Part shown: positions 5,433-13,632 of the stretch, piece after piece
Numbering within the stretch: the first letter of the stretch is position 1
Layout: every line of letters starts with the position of its first letter
Virus record (IMG/VR): IMGVR_UViG_3300043435_000133
Span: 1 to 35,764 of that record
Direction: 5' to 3' (one strand)
Length of the DNA stretch: 35,764 bases
Origin: a virus
The notes under the pieces: model-generated
What the model was told of the DNA's origin: nothing
What the model saw: only the letters and a program-made list of their open reading frames with translations
Databases searched by the model: none
Program-made: the position numbers and the translations under genes

Positions 5433-6748
5433 TTCAAAGCCTCCATAGCAATATCCGATACAGCGCGCTTGTCATGTAGCGCACCCCAAATCTTTTCGTC
5501 CACAGTCTTGTTGGTCATCATCACGTAGACCCACACAGCGTGTGCTTGGCCTGAGCGGTGCAAACGGCCAACGGTCTGTTCGTACAGTTCCAAACTCCAC
5601 GGCAAGGACAGAAACACCATGTGACAGCCCCCAAACTGAAGGTTGAGGCCATGACCCGCTGACTTTGGATGGACTGCGAGTAGTCTGACCTTGCCATCAT
5701 TCCAGCGTTCAATTGCGTCCACGTCGTCAAGGGTTGTAACGGTAAAACGTCGCTTAATCTCGGCAAGTTCTTCTTGGTACTGGTAGACCAAGATGGTATT
5801 GGCGTGTTGGTTTTCATCAAGCAACTCCTCAAGGCGATCAAATTTATGGCTGCTGAACCATACGGCGGTCTGCGTAGAATCGAACCTACCAGGTATTTCG
5901 GAGGCAGTCCTACGTGTGTCGTATACGAAGCCACTGGCCATCTGTTGCAACTTGCCCGTCACCACACCCGCATTTATCGCGGTGACATCCAACGCTTGGA
6001 AGTCCTTCTTCATCTTCTCGTAAGGCTCACGGTCATCTAGATCGCACCGCACCTCGACCACGTTTATGGGCGGCAGCTTGTCTTTGTAGTCGCCAGCATC
6101 CAAGACGTAAGTCGCCGGTTTGATGCGCTCCATGACGCCGGCCAACGATCCGACGCGTGGTGCCCACTCACCGAAGTCTTTGTTGATCAGTACAAAATAC
6201 TGCTGCATGAACGCGCCCTTGGAGCGGCCAAGCAGGCTTTGGTCAACGATCTTGCACTGGCCAAACACATCTTCCAAGCCGTTGCTGGTGAATGAACCCG
6301 TCAAGCCCCAACGGATGGTCATGGGGTCAAGCACCTTCATCAGCGCCTTGAAGCGTGTGCCAGACGGGTTCTTCAAGCGTGTCAGTTCGTCAAACACGAT
6401 GGCATCAAAATCTAGTTCTTGCTCGGCCAGCCATTGGATGTTGTCGTAGTTCCTGACCACAATGCGGGCGTCAGACCGCAGCGCCGCCAACCGTTGCTTG
6501 GGTGTGCCCACCGCCACGGCAATTTCGTGGAAGGGTGCCCACTTGGGTTGCTCGACTGGCCACACGTCGGTACAGACGCGCTTGGGTGCAAGGACAAGGA
6601 AGCGCCCAACCTCTTCGTTGAAGAGCATGTCTTGCATGGCCGTCAAGGTGATGGCTGTCTTGCCAGCGCCGACAGGTGCCAAAATCATGGCGCGGTCGCG
6701 CTCGTACAAGAAGTCAGCGGCTTCGTCTTGGTAGGGTCTAAGTTTCAT
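5429..6748 (-). CDS. SNF2/DEAD-like superfamily 2 helicase
   Basis: This 439-residue ATP-driven DNA translocase is probably used in replication or recombination. All key SF2 motifs are visible: Q-like MKLRPYQDEA; Walker A APVGAGKT (24-31); LAPKRV (motif Ia, 53-58); Walker B D120-E121 in FDELTRLKN; motif III LTGS (149-152); and motif VI EQTVGRLHRSGQ (390-401), whose H-R-x-G-Q form is typical of SNF2 proteins. Length is that of compact phage helicases without accessory domains. It follows a VRR-NUC gene and a 97-aa gene; a VRR-NUC plus SNF2 helicase pair is a known phage replication module. Confidence 0.9.
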   Translation of the reverse strand: MKLRPYQDEAADFLYERDRAMILAPVGAGKTAITLTAMQDMLFNEEVGRFLVLAPKRVCTDVWPVEQPKWAPFHEIAVAVGTPKQRLAALRSDARIVVRNYDNIQWLAEQELDFDAIVFDELTRLKNPSGTRFKALMKVLDPMTIRWGLTGSFTSNGLEDVFGQCKIVDQSLLGRSKGAFMQQYFVLINKDFGEWAPRVGSLAGVMERIKPATYVLDAGDYKDKLPPINVVEVRCDLDDREPYEKMKKDFQALDVTAINAGVVTGKLQQMASGFVYDTRRTASEIPGRFDSTQTAVWFSSHKFDRLEELLDENQHANTILVYQYQEELAEIKRRFTVTTLDDVDAIERWNDGKVRLLAVHPKSAGHGLNLQFGGCHMVFLSLPWSLELYEQTVGRLHRSGQAHAVWVYVMMTNKTVDEKIWGALHDKRAVSDIAMEALK

Positions 6749-7031
6749 CTTTTTTAGCCTTAACGTACCTGATGCGGGGATCAGAGTTAATTCGACGCGT
6801 TCCTTCCATCATTCCTAAGTAATAGACCCGTTTAACAAACACCTTTAGCGCGATCAAATCCAACTTGCCTGTTGCTAAAAATTCGTCTACAACTTTGTCA
6901 ACTATGGGATCGCCAGTAGCGCCCGCCATAAAATCGTTAGCTACAGACTCAAGCTCCGATCTGGTGATCAAATGGTTAGCTACGCGGTTCAACGAAAACG
7001 CTACTTTTTTCTGTTTAAACTGACCTTTCAT
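6738..7031 (-). CDS. Hypothetical protein between VRR-NUC and helicase, 97 aa
   Basis: I place the start at ATG 7031, giving MKGQFKQKKVAF; GGTGG lies upstream at usable spacing. A TTG-initiated extension to 7046 is less likely. The protein has a basic N-terminus, a helical centre (LITRSELESVANDFM, DPIVDKVVDEFL) and a C-terminal helix with VYYLGMMEGTRRI, then a Lys-rich end. It overlaps the VRR-NUC gene by 17 bp and the helicase gene by 11 bp, so all three are probably made together. No family recognised; DNA binding is possible from its charge. Confidence 0.6.
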   Translation of the reverse strand: MKGQFKQKKVAFSLNRVANHLITRSELESVANDFMAGATGDPIVDKVVDEFLATGKLDLIALKVFVKRVYYLGMMEGTRRINSDPRIRYVKAKKDET

Positions 7032-7293
7032 TGAGCCACCCATCAATTTGTTCTATCGTCCATAAACACGCATACCGTTGGTTCAGCAAAGCCATGTCCG
7101 ACATGAACATCTTCTGCAACACCGACAGCCTGCCGCCCTTAGTCTTCAATTCCACAAACCATGTACTGCCGTCAGGCAAACACGCAATCCTGTCAGCTAC
7201 GCCTTTGCGCCCTGGGGACGTGAACTTGTACGTCTTGCCACCAATGCGCTCAACCGCCCATACGAAATGATTTTCAACTATTTTTTCTTTCAT
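7015..7293 (-). CDS. VRR-NUC domain nuclease
   Basis: This 92-residue single-domain nuclease of the PD-(D/E)XK superfamily is in the VRR-NUC branch, whose members cut branched or structured DNA. The core is readable as E14 in the first helix, GVADRIACLPDG with D34, and FVELKTKGGRLSVLQ with E48, K50 and Q60. These fit the D...ExK...Q active site. Length is typical of phage forms. It is the first gene of the leftward operon. No clear ribosome site precedes ATG 7293, and a promoter -10 lies only about 8 bp upstream, so the message may be leaderless. Next genes are a 97-aa protein and the SNF2 helicase. Confidence 0.88.
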   Translation of the reverse strand: MKEKIVENHFVWAVERIGGKTYKFTSPGRKGVADRIACLPDGSTWFVELKTKGGRLSVLQKMFMSDMALLNQRYACLWTIEQIDGWLNERSV

Positions 7294-7300
7294 GTCAAAA

Positions 7301-7333
7301 AGTTTAGCACAGTTTTATTTTCTGTGCTATAGT
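7301..7333. promoter_or_regulatory. Divergent promoter pair sharing a palindromic operator
   Basis: A perfect 8-bp inverted repeat, TAGCACAG (7305-7312) and CTGTGCTA (7322-7329), is separated by 9 T/A bases. Each arm supplies the TGTGC part of an extended -10 element facing outward: TG-C-TATAGT (7325-7333) to the right and TG-C-TAAACT on the minus strand (ending at 7301). It would drive the nuclease/helicase operon leftward and the replication operon rightward. One dimeric repressor bound to the palindrome could block both. Promoter calls are from pattern only. Confidence 0.55.
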
Positions 7334-7362
7334 TCAGTCTCAATCAATTACAGGAGAGTTCA

Positions 7363-8481
7363 GTGGATCACAGTAAAATAGTCGGCGGCTCAACCGCCAA
7401 GCGCGTTATGAACTGCCCAGGCAGTGTGGCCTTGGTTCAGAAGATGCCACCCCAGCCTAGCAACAAGTACGCCGACGAAGGTACGCTGTTGCACAACGTC
7501 ATCGCTGAAATTGTGATGTCGGACAAACACCCCGAAGAGTTCTTGCACACCAAGTACAACGACCAAGTGTTGACGCTTGACTTGATCGACAACAAACTGG
7601 TGCCTGCCCTTGCGGCGCTGGATCAGATCGACCCCAACAAGGAGATGGAAATTGAAGCTGAGTCACGTGTTGGGTTCGGTGATTTATTGCCTGGTGTTTT
7701 CGGTAGTACTGACCTTATCGGTAGGATCGGAAGCCGCGCGGTGGTTTTGGACTGGAAGTTTGGTGATGGCGTGGCTGTTGATGTGGAAGAGAATCCTCAA
7801 CTCATGTTCTACGCCGCTGCCGCTATGCGTACCGAAGAAACCAAGTGGGCGTTTGTTGACGTCGAAGAAATCGAGATGGTCATCGTCCAGCCGCCAGCAG
7901 TCAAGCGTTGGGTGACCACACCTGCTCGCATTGCCCAGTTTGAGAAGGACTTGGTAAAGGCCGTCAAGCTGGCGCAGCAACCCAACGCCGAGCTTAAGAT
8001 TGGTGACCACTGCCGTTGGTGTACGGCCAAGCCCATCTGCCCACAGATGACTGGCGCAGTAGACCGCGCGTTGAAGACGCAAATCGAGTCCATTGATGCG
8101 CCGATGCTTGGCGCGTACTTGGCCAACGCTGATATGCTGGAAGACTGGATCAAAGACTTACGTGCGCTGGCGCACCAAATCCTTGACAGCGGCGCGTCAG
8201 TCCCAGGATATAAACTGGTCAACAAGCGTGGCATACGTCAGTGGACGGATGAAGCTGCGGCTACTATGGCGTTAATTGACCTGAACATTAACCCATTTAA
8301 ACAAGAGATCATTTCTCCCGCGCAAGCGGAGAAGGAACTCAAAAAGAGCAAGAAGGCATTGCCCGACGACCTCGTCGTGTCAGTGTCTTCAGGCACAACA
8401 TTGGCAAGCGCGGATGACCCGCGCCCAGCAGTGTTGCAAATCGGGAAGCAACTTACCGCTGCCCTCTCTAAACTTCAATAA
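7363..8481 (+). CDS. RecB/Cas4-like nuclease with Fe-S cluster (DUF2800 type)
   Basis: This 372-residue protein belongs to the phage DUF2800 family of PD-(D/E)XK nucleases. The active-site set is visible: H44 (LLHNVI), D117 (GSTDLIG), D130 and K132 (VLDWKFG), and Q146/Y150 (NPQLMFYAAA). Cysteines C18 (MNCPGS) and C217-x2-C220-x5-C226 (CRWCTAKPIC) match the AddB/Cas4 four-Cys iron-sulfur pattern. It probably degrades or processes DNA ends in replication or recombination. The start is GTG 7363, preceded by CAGGAGAG. It is the first gene of the rightward replication operon and is followed by a probable ssDNA-binding protein and the DNA polymerase. Confidence 0.82.
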   Translation: MDHSKIVGGSTAKRVMNCPGSVALVQKMPPQPSNKYADEGTLLHNVIAEIVMSDKHPEEFLHTKYNDQVLTLDLIDNKLVPALAALDQIDPNKEMEIEAESRVGFGDLLPGVFGSTDLIGRIGSRAVVLDWKFGDGVAVDVEENPQLMFYAAAAMRTEETKWAFVDVEEIEMVIVQPPAVKRWVTTPARIAQFEKDLVKAVKLAQQPNAELKIGDHCRWCTAKPICPQMTGAVDRALKTQIESIDAPMLGAYLANADMLEDWIKDLRALAHQILDSGASVPGYKLVNKRGIRQWTDEAAATMALIDLNINPFKQEIISPAQAEKELKKSKKALPDDLVVSVSSGTTLASADDPRPAVLQIGKQLTAALSKLQ

Positions 8482-8489
8482 GGAAAATC

Positions 8490-9128
8490 ATGTCCAATTT
8501 AGTAGCGTTCTCTCAAGCTGGCTTGCCAGCAGTGTCCACCCTGTCAACCGCTTTGCGGTCGATCCAAGCAGACGTCGGTCCAGCCGGTACGGTCATCCTC
8601 AAAATGGATAAGACTGGCCATTGGGTCTTCGGTGCCGATCAGACCGAAGTCGAAGACGACAGCAAGTGGGCGATCAATCCCTTCTCCTTTGTCCACGGCT
8701 TCATTGCTTGGGGTGATGGTGAGGTGTTGGCCGAGAAGATGACTAGCGTCAGCCAACCGTTGCCTGAACTCGACGAAGCGCCCCCAGGTGCAAAGAAGGG
8801 TTGGGAAACTCAGGTGGGTCTGTCTCTGAAGTGCATCAGCGGCGAAGACAAGGGTATGGAAGCGCGTTACACCACGACCTCGGTCGGCGGTAAAAAAGCG
8901 GTCCAAGCCATTGCAGTCGCTTTGGCCGAGCAGGTCGAGAAGGATCAAACCAAGCCTGTGGCTGTTGTGAGCCTCAAAAAGGACCACTACGCCCACAAGT
9001 CCTACGGCAAGATCTATACGCCTGTGTTTGCTGTGACCGAGTGGATCAGCATGGATGGCGAAGCCGAACCTGTTGCTGAGGAAGCACCAGCACCCGCTCC
9101 AGCAGGCCGTCGCCGGAGGTCAGCATGA
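8490..9128 (+). CDS. Probable single-stranded DNA-binding protein (DUF2815-like position)
   Basis: This 212-residue protein follows the DUF2800-type nuclease and precedes the DNA polymerase. In other phages that slot holds DUF2815, an ssDNA-binding protein. The sequence is beta-rich with aromatic residues (GHWVFGADQTEVE, WAINPFSFVHGFIAWG) and Lys-rich loops. It ends with an acidic, Pro/Ala-rich disordered tail (EAEPVAEEAPAPAP) closed by GRRRRSA. An acidic tail is common in SSBs for partner binding; the final Arg cluster is unusual. ATG 8490 follows AATAAGGAAAA. The assignment rests mainly on synteny and tail shape. Confidence 0.5.
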   Translation: MSNLVAFSQAGLPAVSTLSTALRSIQADVGPAGTVILKMDKTGHWVFGADQTEVEDDSKWAINPFSFVHGFIAWGDGEVLAEKMTSVSQPLPELDEAPPGAKKGWETQVGLSLKCISGEDKGMEARYTTTSVGGKKAVQAIAVALAEQVEKDQTKPVAVVSLKKDHYAHKSYGKIYTPVFAVTEWISMDGEAEPVAEEAPAPAPAGRRRRSA

Positions 9129-9244
9129 AGATTGAACTCGACATTGCTGAAGTCAACGCCATCATGGCGCTCTTGGGCTCGCTGATGGACAAGATCCGTA
9201 TGCAGGCTCAACAGCAACTGCCACCCCCACCAACGCAAGAGTAA
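9125..9244 (+). CDS. Very small protein, 39 aa
   Basis: ATG at 9125 overlaps the stop of the SSB-like gene (ATGA), and TAA ends the frame at 9244. The product is one amphipathic helix (MKIELDIAEVNAIMALLGSL, then MDKIRMQAQQQ) with a Pro-rich end, LPPPPTQE. Such helix-plus-polyproline micro-proteins are common in phage replication operons and may be partners of the polymerase or nuclease; this is inference. The start overlap and clean helical pattern support it as a real gene. Confidence 0.55.
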   Translation: MKIELDIAEVNAIMALLGSLMDKIRMQAQQQLPPPPTQE

Positions 9245-9289
9245 TCTTCCTGATGCCGCGTGACAGGCGGCATTGGAAAGGAGACACGA

Positions 9290-11227
9290 ATGCTTTGGAT
9301 AGACTTCGAAACCCGTAGCCGCTGTGACTTACCCAAGCACGGCGTCTACAACTACGCTCAGGACGCCAGCACCGAAGTGCTGTGCATGTCCTACGCCTTT
9401 GACGACGATGAGGTTGAGACATGGACGCCCGACCAACCCTTTCCTAGGTGGTTAATCAGTCGTCACACCGGCCCAATCTACGCCCACAACGCGGCGTTTG
9501 AGCGCCTGATCTTTTGGTACGTGTTGGGCATTAACTTTGAGCTTGAGCAGTTTGTCTGCACCGCAGCACAAGCCCGCGCCAACTGCGCGCCTGGCTCGCT
9601 GGAAGACGTGGGTCGCTTTGCTGGCGCGTCTATGAAGAAAGACCACCGTGGCGCGCAACTGATCCGCTTGCTGTCGATCCCACAGGCCGACGGCACGTTC
9701 AGGGAAGACCCCGCGCTCATGGCCGAGATGGTGGCCTATTGCGAGCAGGACGTCCGTGCCATGCGCTCCATCAGCAAAGCCCTGCGCCCGTTAAGCGCAG
9801 ACGAGTTGGCCGACTACCACGTCAACGAACGCATCAACGACCGTGGCGTGTTGGTGGACGTGCCGCTGTGCAACGCCGCCATCAAATTCGCCAGCGATGA
9901 ATTGATCGAGATCGAACAGATCGTGGCCGAGGTCACCGAGGGCGAGATCACCAGCGTCAGGTCGCCTAAGATGCGCCAATGGGTGATCGACCGCGTAGGG
10001 CCACAGGCTTTGAAGCTGATGGAGTCCTTTAAGGACGGCGAGAAGAAATATTCAATTGACAAGACTGTGCGAGCCAACCTGCTTGCGATGGAGAACCCCG
10101 ATGAGATATCGCCCGCTGTTGCCGAGGTTATCCAATGCGCGGACGACCTATGGGCGTCTTCGGTTGCGAAGTTCAGCCGCCTTGCAAGCCTTGCAGATGT
10201 CGAAGACCACCGAGTACGGGGTGCCTTTGTATTTGCTGGAGGGTCTGCCACAGGACGCGCCTCAAGCTATGGAGCCCAAGTTCACAATTTCACTAGGCGA
10301 TGCGCCGAATTCCCCGAAGACGTTAGAACTGCAATGGTCAGAGGCCATTCAATTGTTCCTCAATTTGGAAAGCGCGTTACTGATGTCCTCAAAGGAATGC
10401 TCAGGCCCGCACTGATACCGGCCAAGGGCAAACACCTAGTCGTGGCCGACTGGTCGTCCATCGAAGCGCGCGCCAACCCGTGGCTGTCCAATTGCCCAGC
10501 AGGCGAGCGCAAGCTGGCCATCTTTGCCAAGGGTGAGGACGTTTACAAGGTCAACGCCTCGGCCACCTTTGGCGTGGCCGTGGACGCGGTAGACGACCGC
10601 CAGCGTCAGATCGGCAAAGTCCAAGAGTTAGCTTGCGGCTTTGCCGGTGGTATTGGTGCCTTTGCTGCGATGGGTCGTGTGTACGGCGTACACCTGCCTG
10701 AGTCCGACGCTAAGCGCATGGTGGACGCATGGCGTCGCGCAAATCCGTGGTCTGTACCTTATTGGCAAAAACTAGAAGAAGCCTACACCCGCGCCATGCG
10801 AAACAAGGGCCATGAGTTCAGCGTGGGGCGGGTTACCTATATGTATGACGGCCAGCATCTTTGGTATGCTTTGCCCTCTGGACGTGTGCTTTGCTACCCC
10901 TTCGCCAAACTTGAGCCTGATGGCGTGACCTACGCCAAGGCGGCTTGGAAACCGGCAGCGGATGCCAAAGAATGGCCACGCGCAAGGTTATGGAAAGGGC
11001 TGGCGTGTGAGAATATCACCCAAGCCACCGCCAACGACCTGCTGCGCCACTCACTGCGCCAGCTTGATGACGTGGTGTTGCATGTGCATGACGAGATCGT
11101 GTTGGAAACCGATAGGCCAGAGGAAATGGCTGAACAATTGGAACGTGTGATGTGTACGCCACCTGCTTGGGCTCAGGGTTTACCCCTTGGCGCAGAGGTG
11201 GCGATCATGTCTCGATATGGCAAATAA
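9290..11227 (+). CDS. DNA polymerase, family A, with 3'-5' exonuclease domain
   Basis: This 645-residue protein is the main replicative polymerase of the phage. The start is ATG 9290, preceded by AAAGGAG; a longer frame from 9260 lacks this. The exonuclease domain shows Exo I D5-F-E7 (WIDFETRS), Exo II near H66-N67 (AHNAAFE) and Exo III Y150-x3-D154 (YCEQD). The polymerase domain has motif A with D387 (ADWSSIEARANPW), motif B with R437 and K443 (RQRQIGKVQELACGFAGG) and motif C H-D601-E (HVHDEIVLE). No 5'-3' exonuclease domain is present. Motif B is a diverged, phage-type form with Gly-Gly in place of the usual Y-G. Confidence 0.93.
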   Translation: MLWIDFETRSRCDLPKHGVYNYAQDASTEVLCMSYAFDDDEVETWTPDQPFPRWLISRHTGPIYAHNAAFERLIFWYVLGINFELEQFVCTAAQARANCAPGSLEDVGRFAGASMKKDHRGAQLIRLLSIPQADGTFREDPALMAEMVAYCEQDVRAMRSISKALRPLSADELADYHVNERINDRGVLVDVPLCNAAIKFASDELIEIEQIVAEVTEGEITSVRSPKMRQWVIDRVGPQALKLMESFKDGEKKYSIDKTVRANLLAMENPDEISPAVAEVIQCADDLWASSVAKFSRLASLADVEDHRVRGAFVFAGGSATGRASSYGAQVHNFTRRCAEFPEDVRTAMVRGHSIVPQFGKRVTDVLKGMLRPALIPAKGKHLVVADWSSIEARANPWLSNCPAGERKLAIFAKGEDVYKVNASATFGVAVDAVDDRQRQIGKVQELACGFAGGIGAFAAMGRVYGVHLPESDAKRMVDAWRRANPWSVPYWQKLEEAYTRAMRNKGHEFSVGRVTYMYDGQHLWYALPSGRVLCYPFAKLEPDGVTYAKAAWKPAADAKEWPRARLWKGLACENITQATANDLLRHSLRQLDDVVLHVHDEIVLETDRPEEMAEQLERVMCTPPAWAQGLPLGAEVAIMSRYGK

Positions 11228-11250
11228 AAAGCCCGCTGGCAGGCGGGCTT
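11226..11250. terminator. Hairpin after DNA polymerase gene; T-run on the minus strand
   Basis: An 8-bp stem, AAGCCCGC / GCGGGCTT (11229-11250, loop TGGCAG), follows the polymerase stop directly. To the right only TTGTAA follows, so it is weak as a forward terminator. On the minus strand the stem is followed by TTTTT, a good intrinsic terminator for leftward transcripts. It may trim leftward read-through as well as set polymerase versus primase levels. Confidence 0.55.
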
Positions 11251-11266
11251 GTAAGGGAGCACTAAC

Positions 11267-13531
11267 TTGGAATTTTTGGACTTTATCACAAAACTCGCCC
11301 CAACCGGCGAAACCGCACTAATTGTTAGACAAAAACCACAACTGAAAGACGGCGCGATTCAGCTACATGCTGACGGCGCAGTCAAATGCACATGGCCAGC
11401 GTACCTGCCCAGCAAGGGCACCAAGGCTGGCCAAGCGTGGTACGGCAACACCGCCAGCTTCATCGTTGACCGCTTCGCCGATGGCCGCGTGTCAGCGTCT
11501 GCAGTCAATTGCGAGTACATCCTTGTGATGATGCTCGACGACATCGGCACCAAGTCCAAGACGCCCCCGTTGGAACCCACGTGGATTATGGAAACCTCCG
11601 AGGGCTCATTCCAGTGGGGTTACGCCTTCAGCGACCAGCCCACCAAGGCCGAGTTCAGCGCAGCCATCAAAGCGATCGCCGACGCGGGCTATACCGACCC
11701 AGGTGCCTGCAACCCCGTGCGCAACTTCCGACTGCCTGGTTCAGTCAATCTGAAGCCCGACCGCAACCATTTCGAGTCCCGCTTGGTCGAGTTCCACCCA
11801 GAACGCGAATACACACTAGGTGACATTTGCGAAGCCTTGGGTGTCACACCAGTCGAGGCCGATTCCCTCACCCTGCGCCCCATCCGCTTGTCCGACGATG
11901 GTGCGGATGACGTCATGGCGTGGCTGTCTGAGCAGGGTCTGCTTCTCTCCCGCCCCAACGGCGAGGGCTGGGCTGGCGTCATCTGCCCCAACGGTGCCGA
12001 GCACACCGACGGCAACCCCGAAGGCCGTTACATGCCCGCCAACCGCGCCTATTGTTGCCTGCACTCGCATTGCGTGGACTTCGATTCGCGCATGTTCCTG
12101 CAATGGGTCGCCGACAATGACGGCCCAGCACACACCCCAGGCTTGCGTGAGGAACTGTTGGCCCAAGCGATGGACTCGGCGCTGTCCAAGCTCACGCCCA
12201 CCATCGAGTACCCCAATGAGGCCGCCCGCGTCATCGCCGAGGTCGAGCGCAAAGAGCTTGGCCGTATTGAGAAGGCCGAATGGTATGAGCGGTTCGCCTA
12301 CGTTCAAGCAGATGATGGTTATTTCGACTTGACCGACCGCCGCGAAGTAACCCGCAGCACCTTCAACGCCTTATTCCGGCACATAGACTGCAAGTCGATC
12401 CACAACGCCAAGCGTCGGATTGAGGCGTCGCATTGCTTCGACGAGAACCGCCAAGCCAAGGGAGCTAAGGCATTGGCCGGTATCACCTACGCCGCTGGCG
12501 CGTCCATTTTGGTCGCCCGTGATGGCTTGGTCTACGGCAACCGCTGGCGCGACGCCCGCCCCAAGGCCGCGCCTGGGGATGTCAGCAAATGGTTAGAGCA
12601 CGTCGAGCGCATGATCCCCGAGCCCTTCGAGCGCGAGCACCTGCTCAACGCCTTGGCCCATAAGGTGCAATTCCCCGCCCATAAGATTAACCACGCCATC
12701 CTCATGGGCGGCAACCACGGCAGCGGCAAAGACACCCTCTTTGCCCCCTTCTTTTGGGCGATTGGCGGTGAGGCTAAGGCCAACTGCTCACTGGTCAAAA
12801 ACGAGGACCTGTCGTCCCAGTGGGGTTACGCGCTCGAGTGCGAAGTGATGGAGATCGCCGAATTGAGGCAGGCAGAGGCCAAAGACCGCCGCGCCTTAGA
12901 GAACACCCTCAAGCCCATCATTGCAGCGCCCCCTGAACTTCTCATGGTCAACCGTAAGGGTTTGCACCCCTATATGGCTTTGAACCGCGTTTTTGTCATC
13001 GCTTTCAGTAATGAGCGCGTGGCCATATCGTTACCCTCAGAGGATCGCCGTTGGTTTGTCCTGTGGAGCGCAGCCCCTAAACTACCCGAAGCTCAGGCGG
13101 TGAGCTTGTGGAACTGGTACCAGCACCGAGGCGGCTTTGAGGCCGTCGCCCATTACCTGCACACCCGCGACGTGTCCGATTGGAACCCCAACGCGCCCCC
13201 GCCGCTCACTGAGGCCAAGGCCATCATGGTCGAGCATGGCATGAGTACGGCCGAGTCATTCCTGGTCGACCAGCTACGCCGCCGCGTGGGTGAATTTTCC
13301 CGTGGTGTCATCGCGTCGCCCTTCCACGGTGTATGCGACCGCTTGCAGGGCATGGCGCCCACTGGCGTCAAGATAGTGCAGGCCGCGCTCTTACACGCGC
13401 TTAAGGAGGCCAACTGGGTTGACATGGGCCGCGTCGCGTCGCGCACCCATAGCACAAAGAAGCATATCTTTTGCGCCCCTGATTTGGCCAAAGCCACAAA
13501 GTCCGACCTGCGCGACATGGTCGAGGCGTAA
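11267..13531 (+). CDS. Primase / SF3 (D5-like) helicase
   Basis: This 754-residue fused primase-helicase unwinds and primes DNA for the polymerase upstream. The N-terminal region (about 80-185) resembles RepB/prim-pol type phage primases: EYILVMMLDDIG, then AGYTDPGACNPVRNFRLPGSVNLK. The helicase part has Walker A GGNHGSGKDT (481-490, K488), a B-like strand ECEVMEIAELRQ, and motif C region FVIAFSNERVAI before EDRRWFVLW, the SF3/DUF5906 pattern. A Cys/His patch (CCLHSHCVDF, about 263-272) may bind zinc. The start is TTG 11267 with AAGGGAG upstream. Strong hairpins bracket the gene. Confidence 0.87.
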   Translation: MEFLDFITKLAPTGETALIVRQKPQLKDGAIQLHADGAVKCTWPAYLPSKGTKAGQAWYGNTASFIVDRFADGRVSASAVNCEYILVMMLDDIGTKSKTPPLEPTWIMETSEGSFQWGYAFSDQPTKAEFSAAIKAIADAGYTDPGACNPVRNFRLPGSVNLKPDRNHFESRLVEFHPEREYTLGDICEALGVTPVEADSLTLRPIRLSDDGADDVMAWLSEQGLLLSRPNGEGWAGVICPNGAEHTDGNPEGRYMPANRAYCCLHSHCVDFDSRMFLQWVADNDGPAHTPGLREELLAQAMDSALSKLTPTIEYPNEAARVIAEVERKELGRIEKAEWYERFAYVQADDGYFDLTDRREVTRSTFNALFRHIDCKSIHNAKRRIEASHCFDENRQAKGAKALAGITYAAGASILVARDGLVYGNRWRDARPKAAPGDVSKWLEHVERMIPEPFEREHLLNALAHKVQFPAHKINHAILMGGNHGSGKDTLFAPFFWAIGGEAKANCSLVKNEDLSSQWGYALECEVMEIAELRQAEAKDRRALENTLKPIIAAPPELLMVNRKGLHPYMALNRVFVIAFSNERVAISLPSEDRRWFVLWSAAPKLPEAQAVSLWNWYQHRGGFEAVAHYLHTRDVSDWNPNAPPPLTEAKAIMVEHGMSTAESFLVDQLRRRVGEFSRGVIASPFHGVCDRLQGMAPTGVKIVQAALLHALKEANWVDMGRVASRTHSTKKHIFCAPDLAKATKSDLRDMVEA

Positions 13532-13554
13532 AAAAAGGGCCCCGTGAGGGGCCC
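13531..13554 (-). terminator. Strong intrinsic terminator for the leftward small-gene operon
   Basis: The 7-bp perfect GC stem GGGCCCC / GGGGCCC (13537-13554, loop GTGA) is preceded on the plus strand by a run of A from 13530, so leftward transcripts end in a T-run. It lies between convergent genes: the primase-helicase stop on the plus strand and the end of the minus operon at 13573. Rightward transcripts also meet the hairpin but without a T-run. Confidence 0.75.
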
Positions 13555-13572
13555 GTTAAGGTTTGGCAACTG

Positions 13573-13632
13573 CTATAAACCGAGCAGCACCGCCAGTATA
13601 GCGGCCAATATGGCCGCGCAGATTATCGCCAT
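13573..13632 (-). CDS. Hydrophobic micro-protein, 19 aa (tentative)
   Basis: ATG at 13632 overlaps the stop of the gene upstream by 10 bp, and TAG closes the frame at 13573-13575. All 19 residues (MAIICAAILAAILAVLLGL) are small or hydrophobic, just enough for one membrane span. It is the last frame of the leftward operon before the terminator. The composition would be unlikely for random GC-rich sequence, but with only 19 codons chance cannot be excluded. Confidence 0.35.
   Translation of the reverse strand: MAIICAAILAAILAVLLGL

Noticed and set aside
11816-12332. Long frames on both strands within the primase-helicase gene
   Set aside because: GC-rich coding sequence opens other frames by chance; only the 754-residue frame has motifs.
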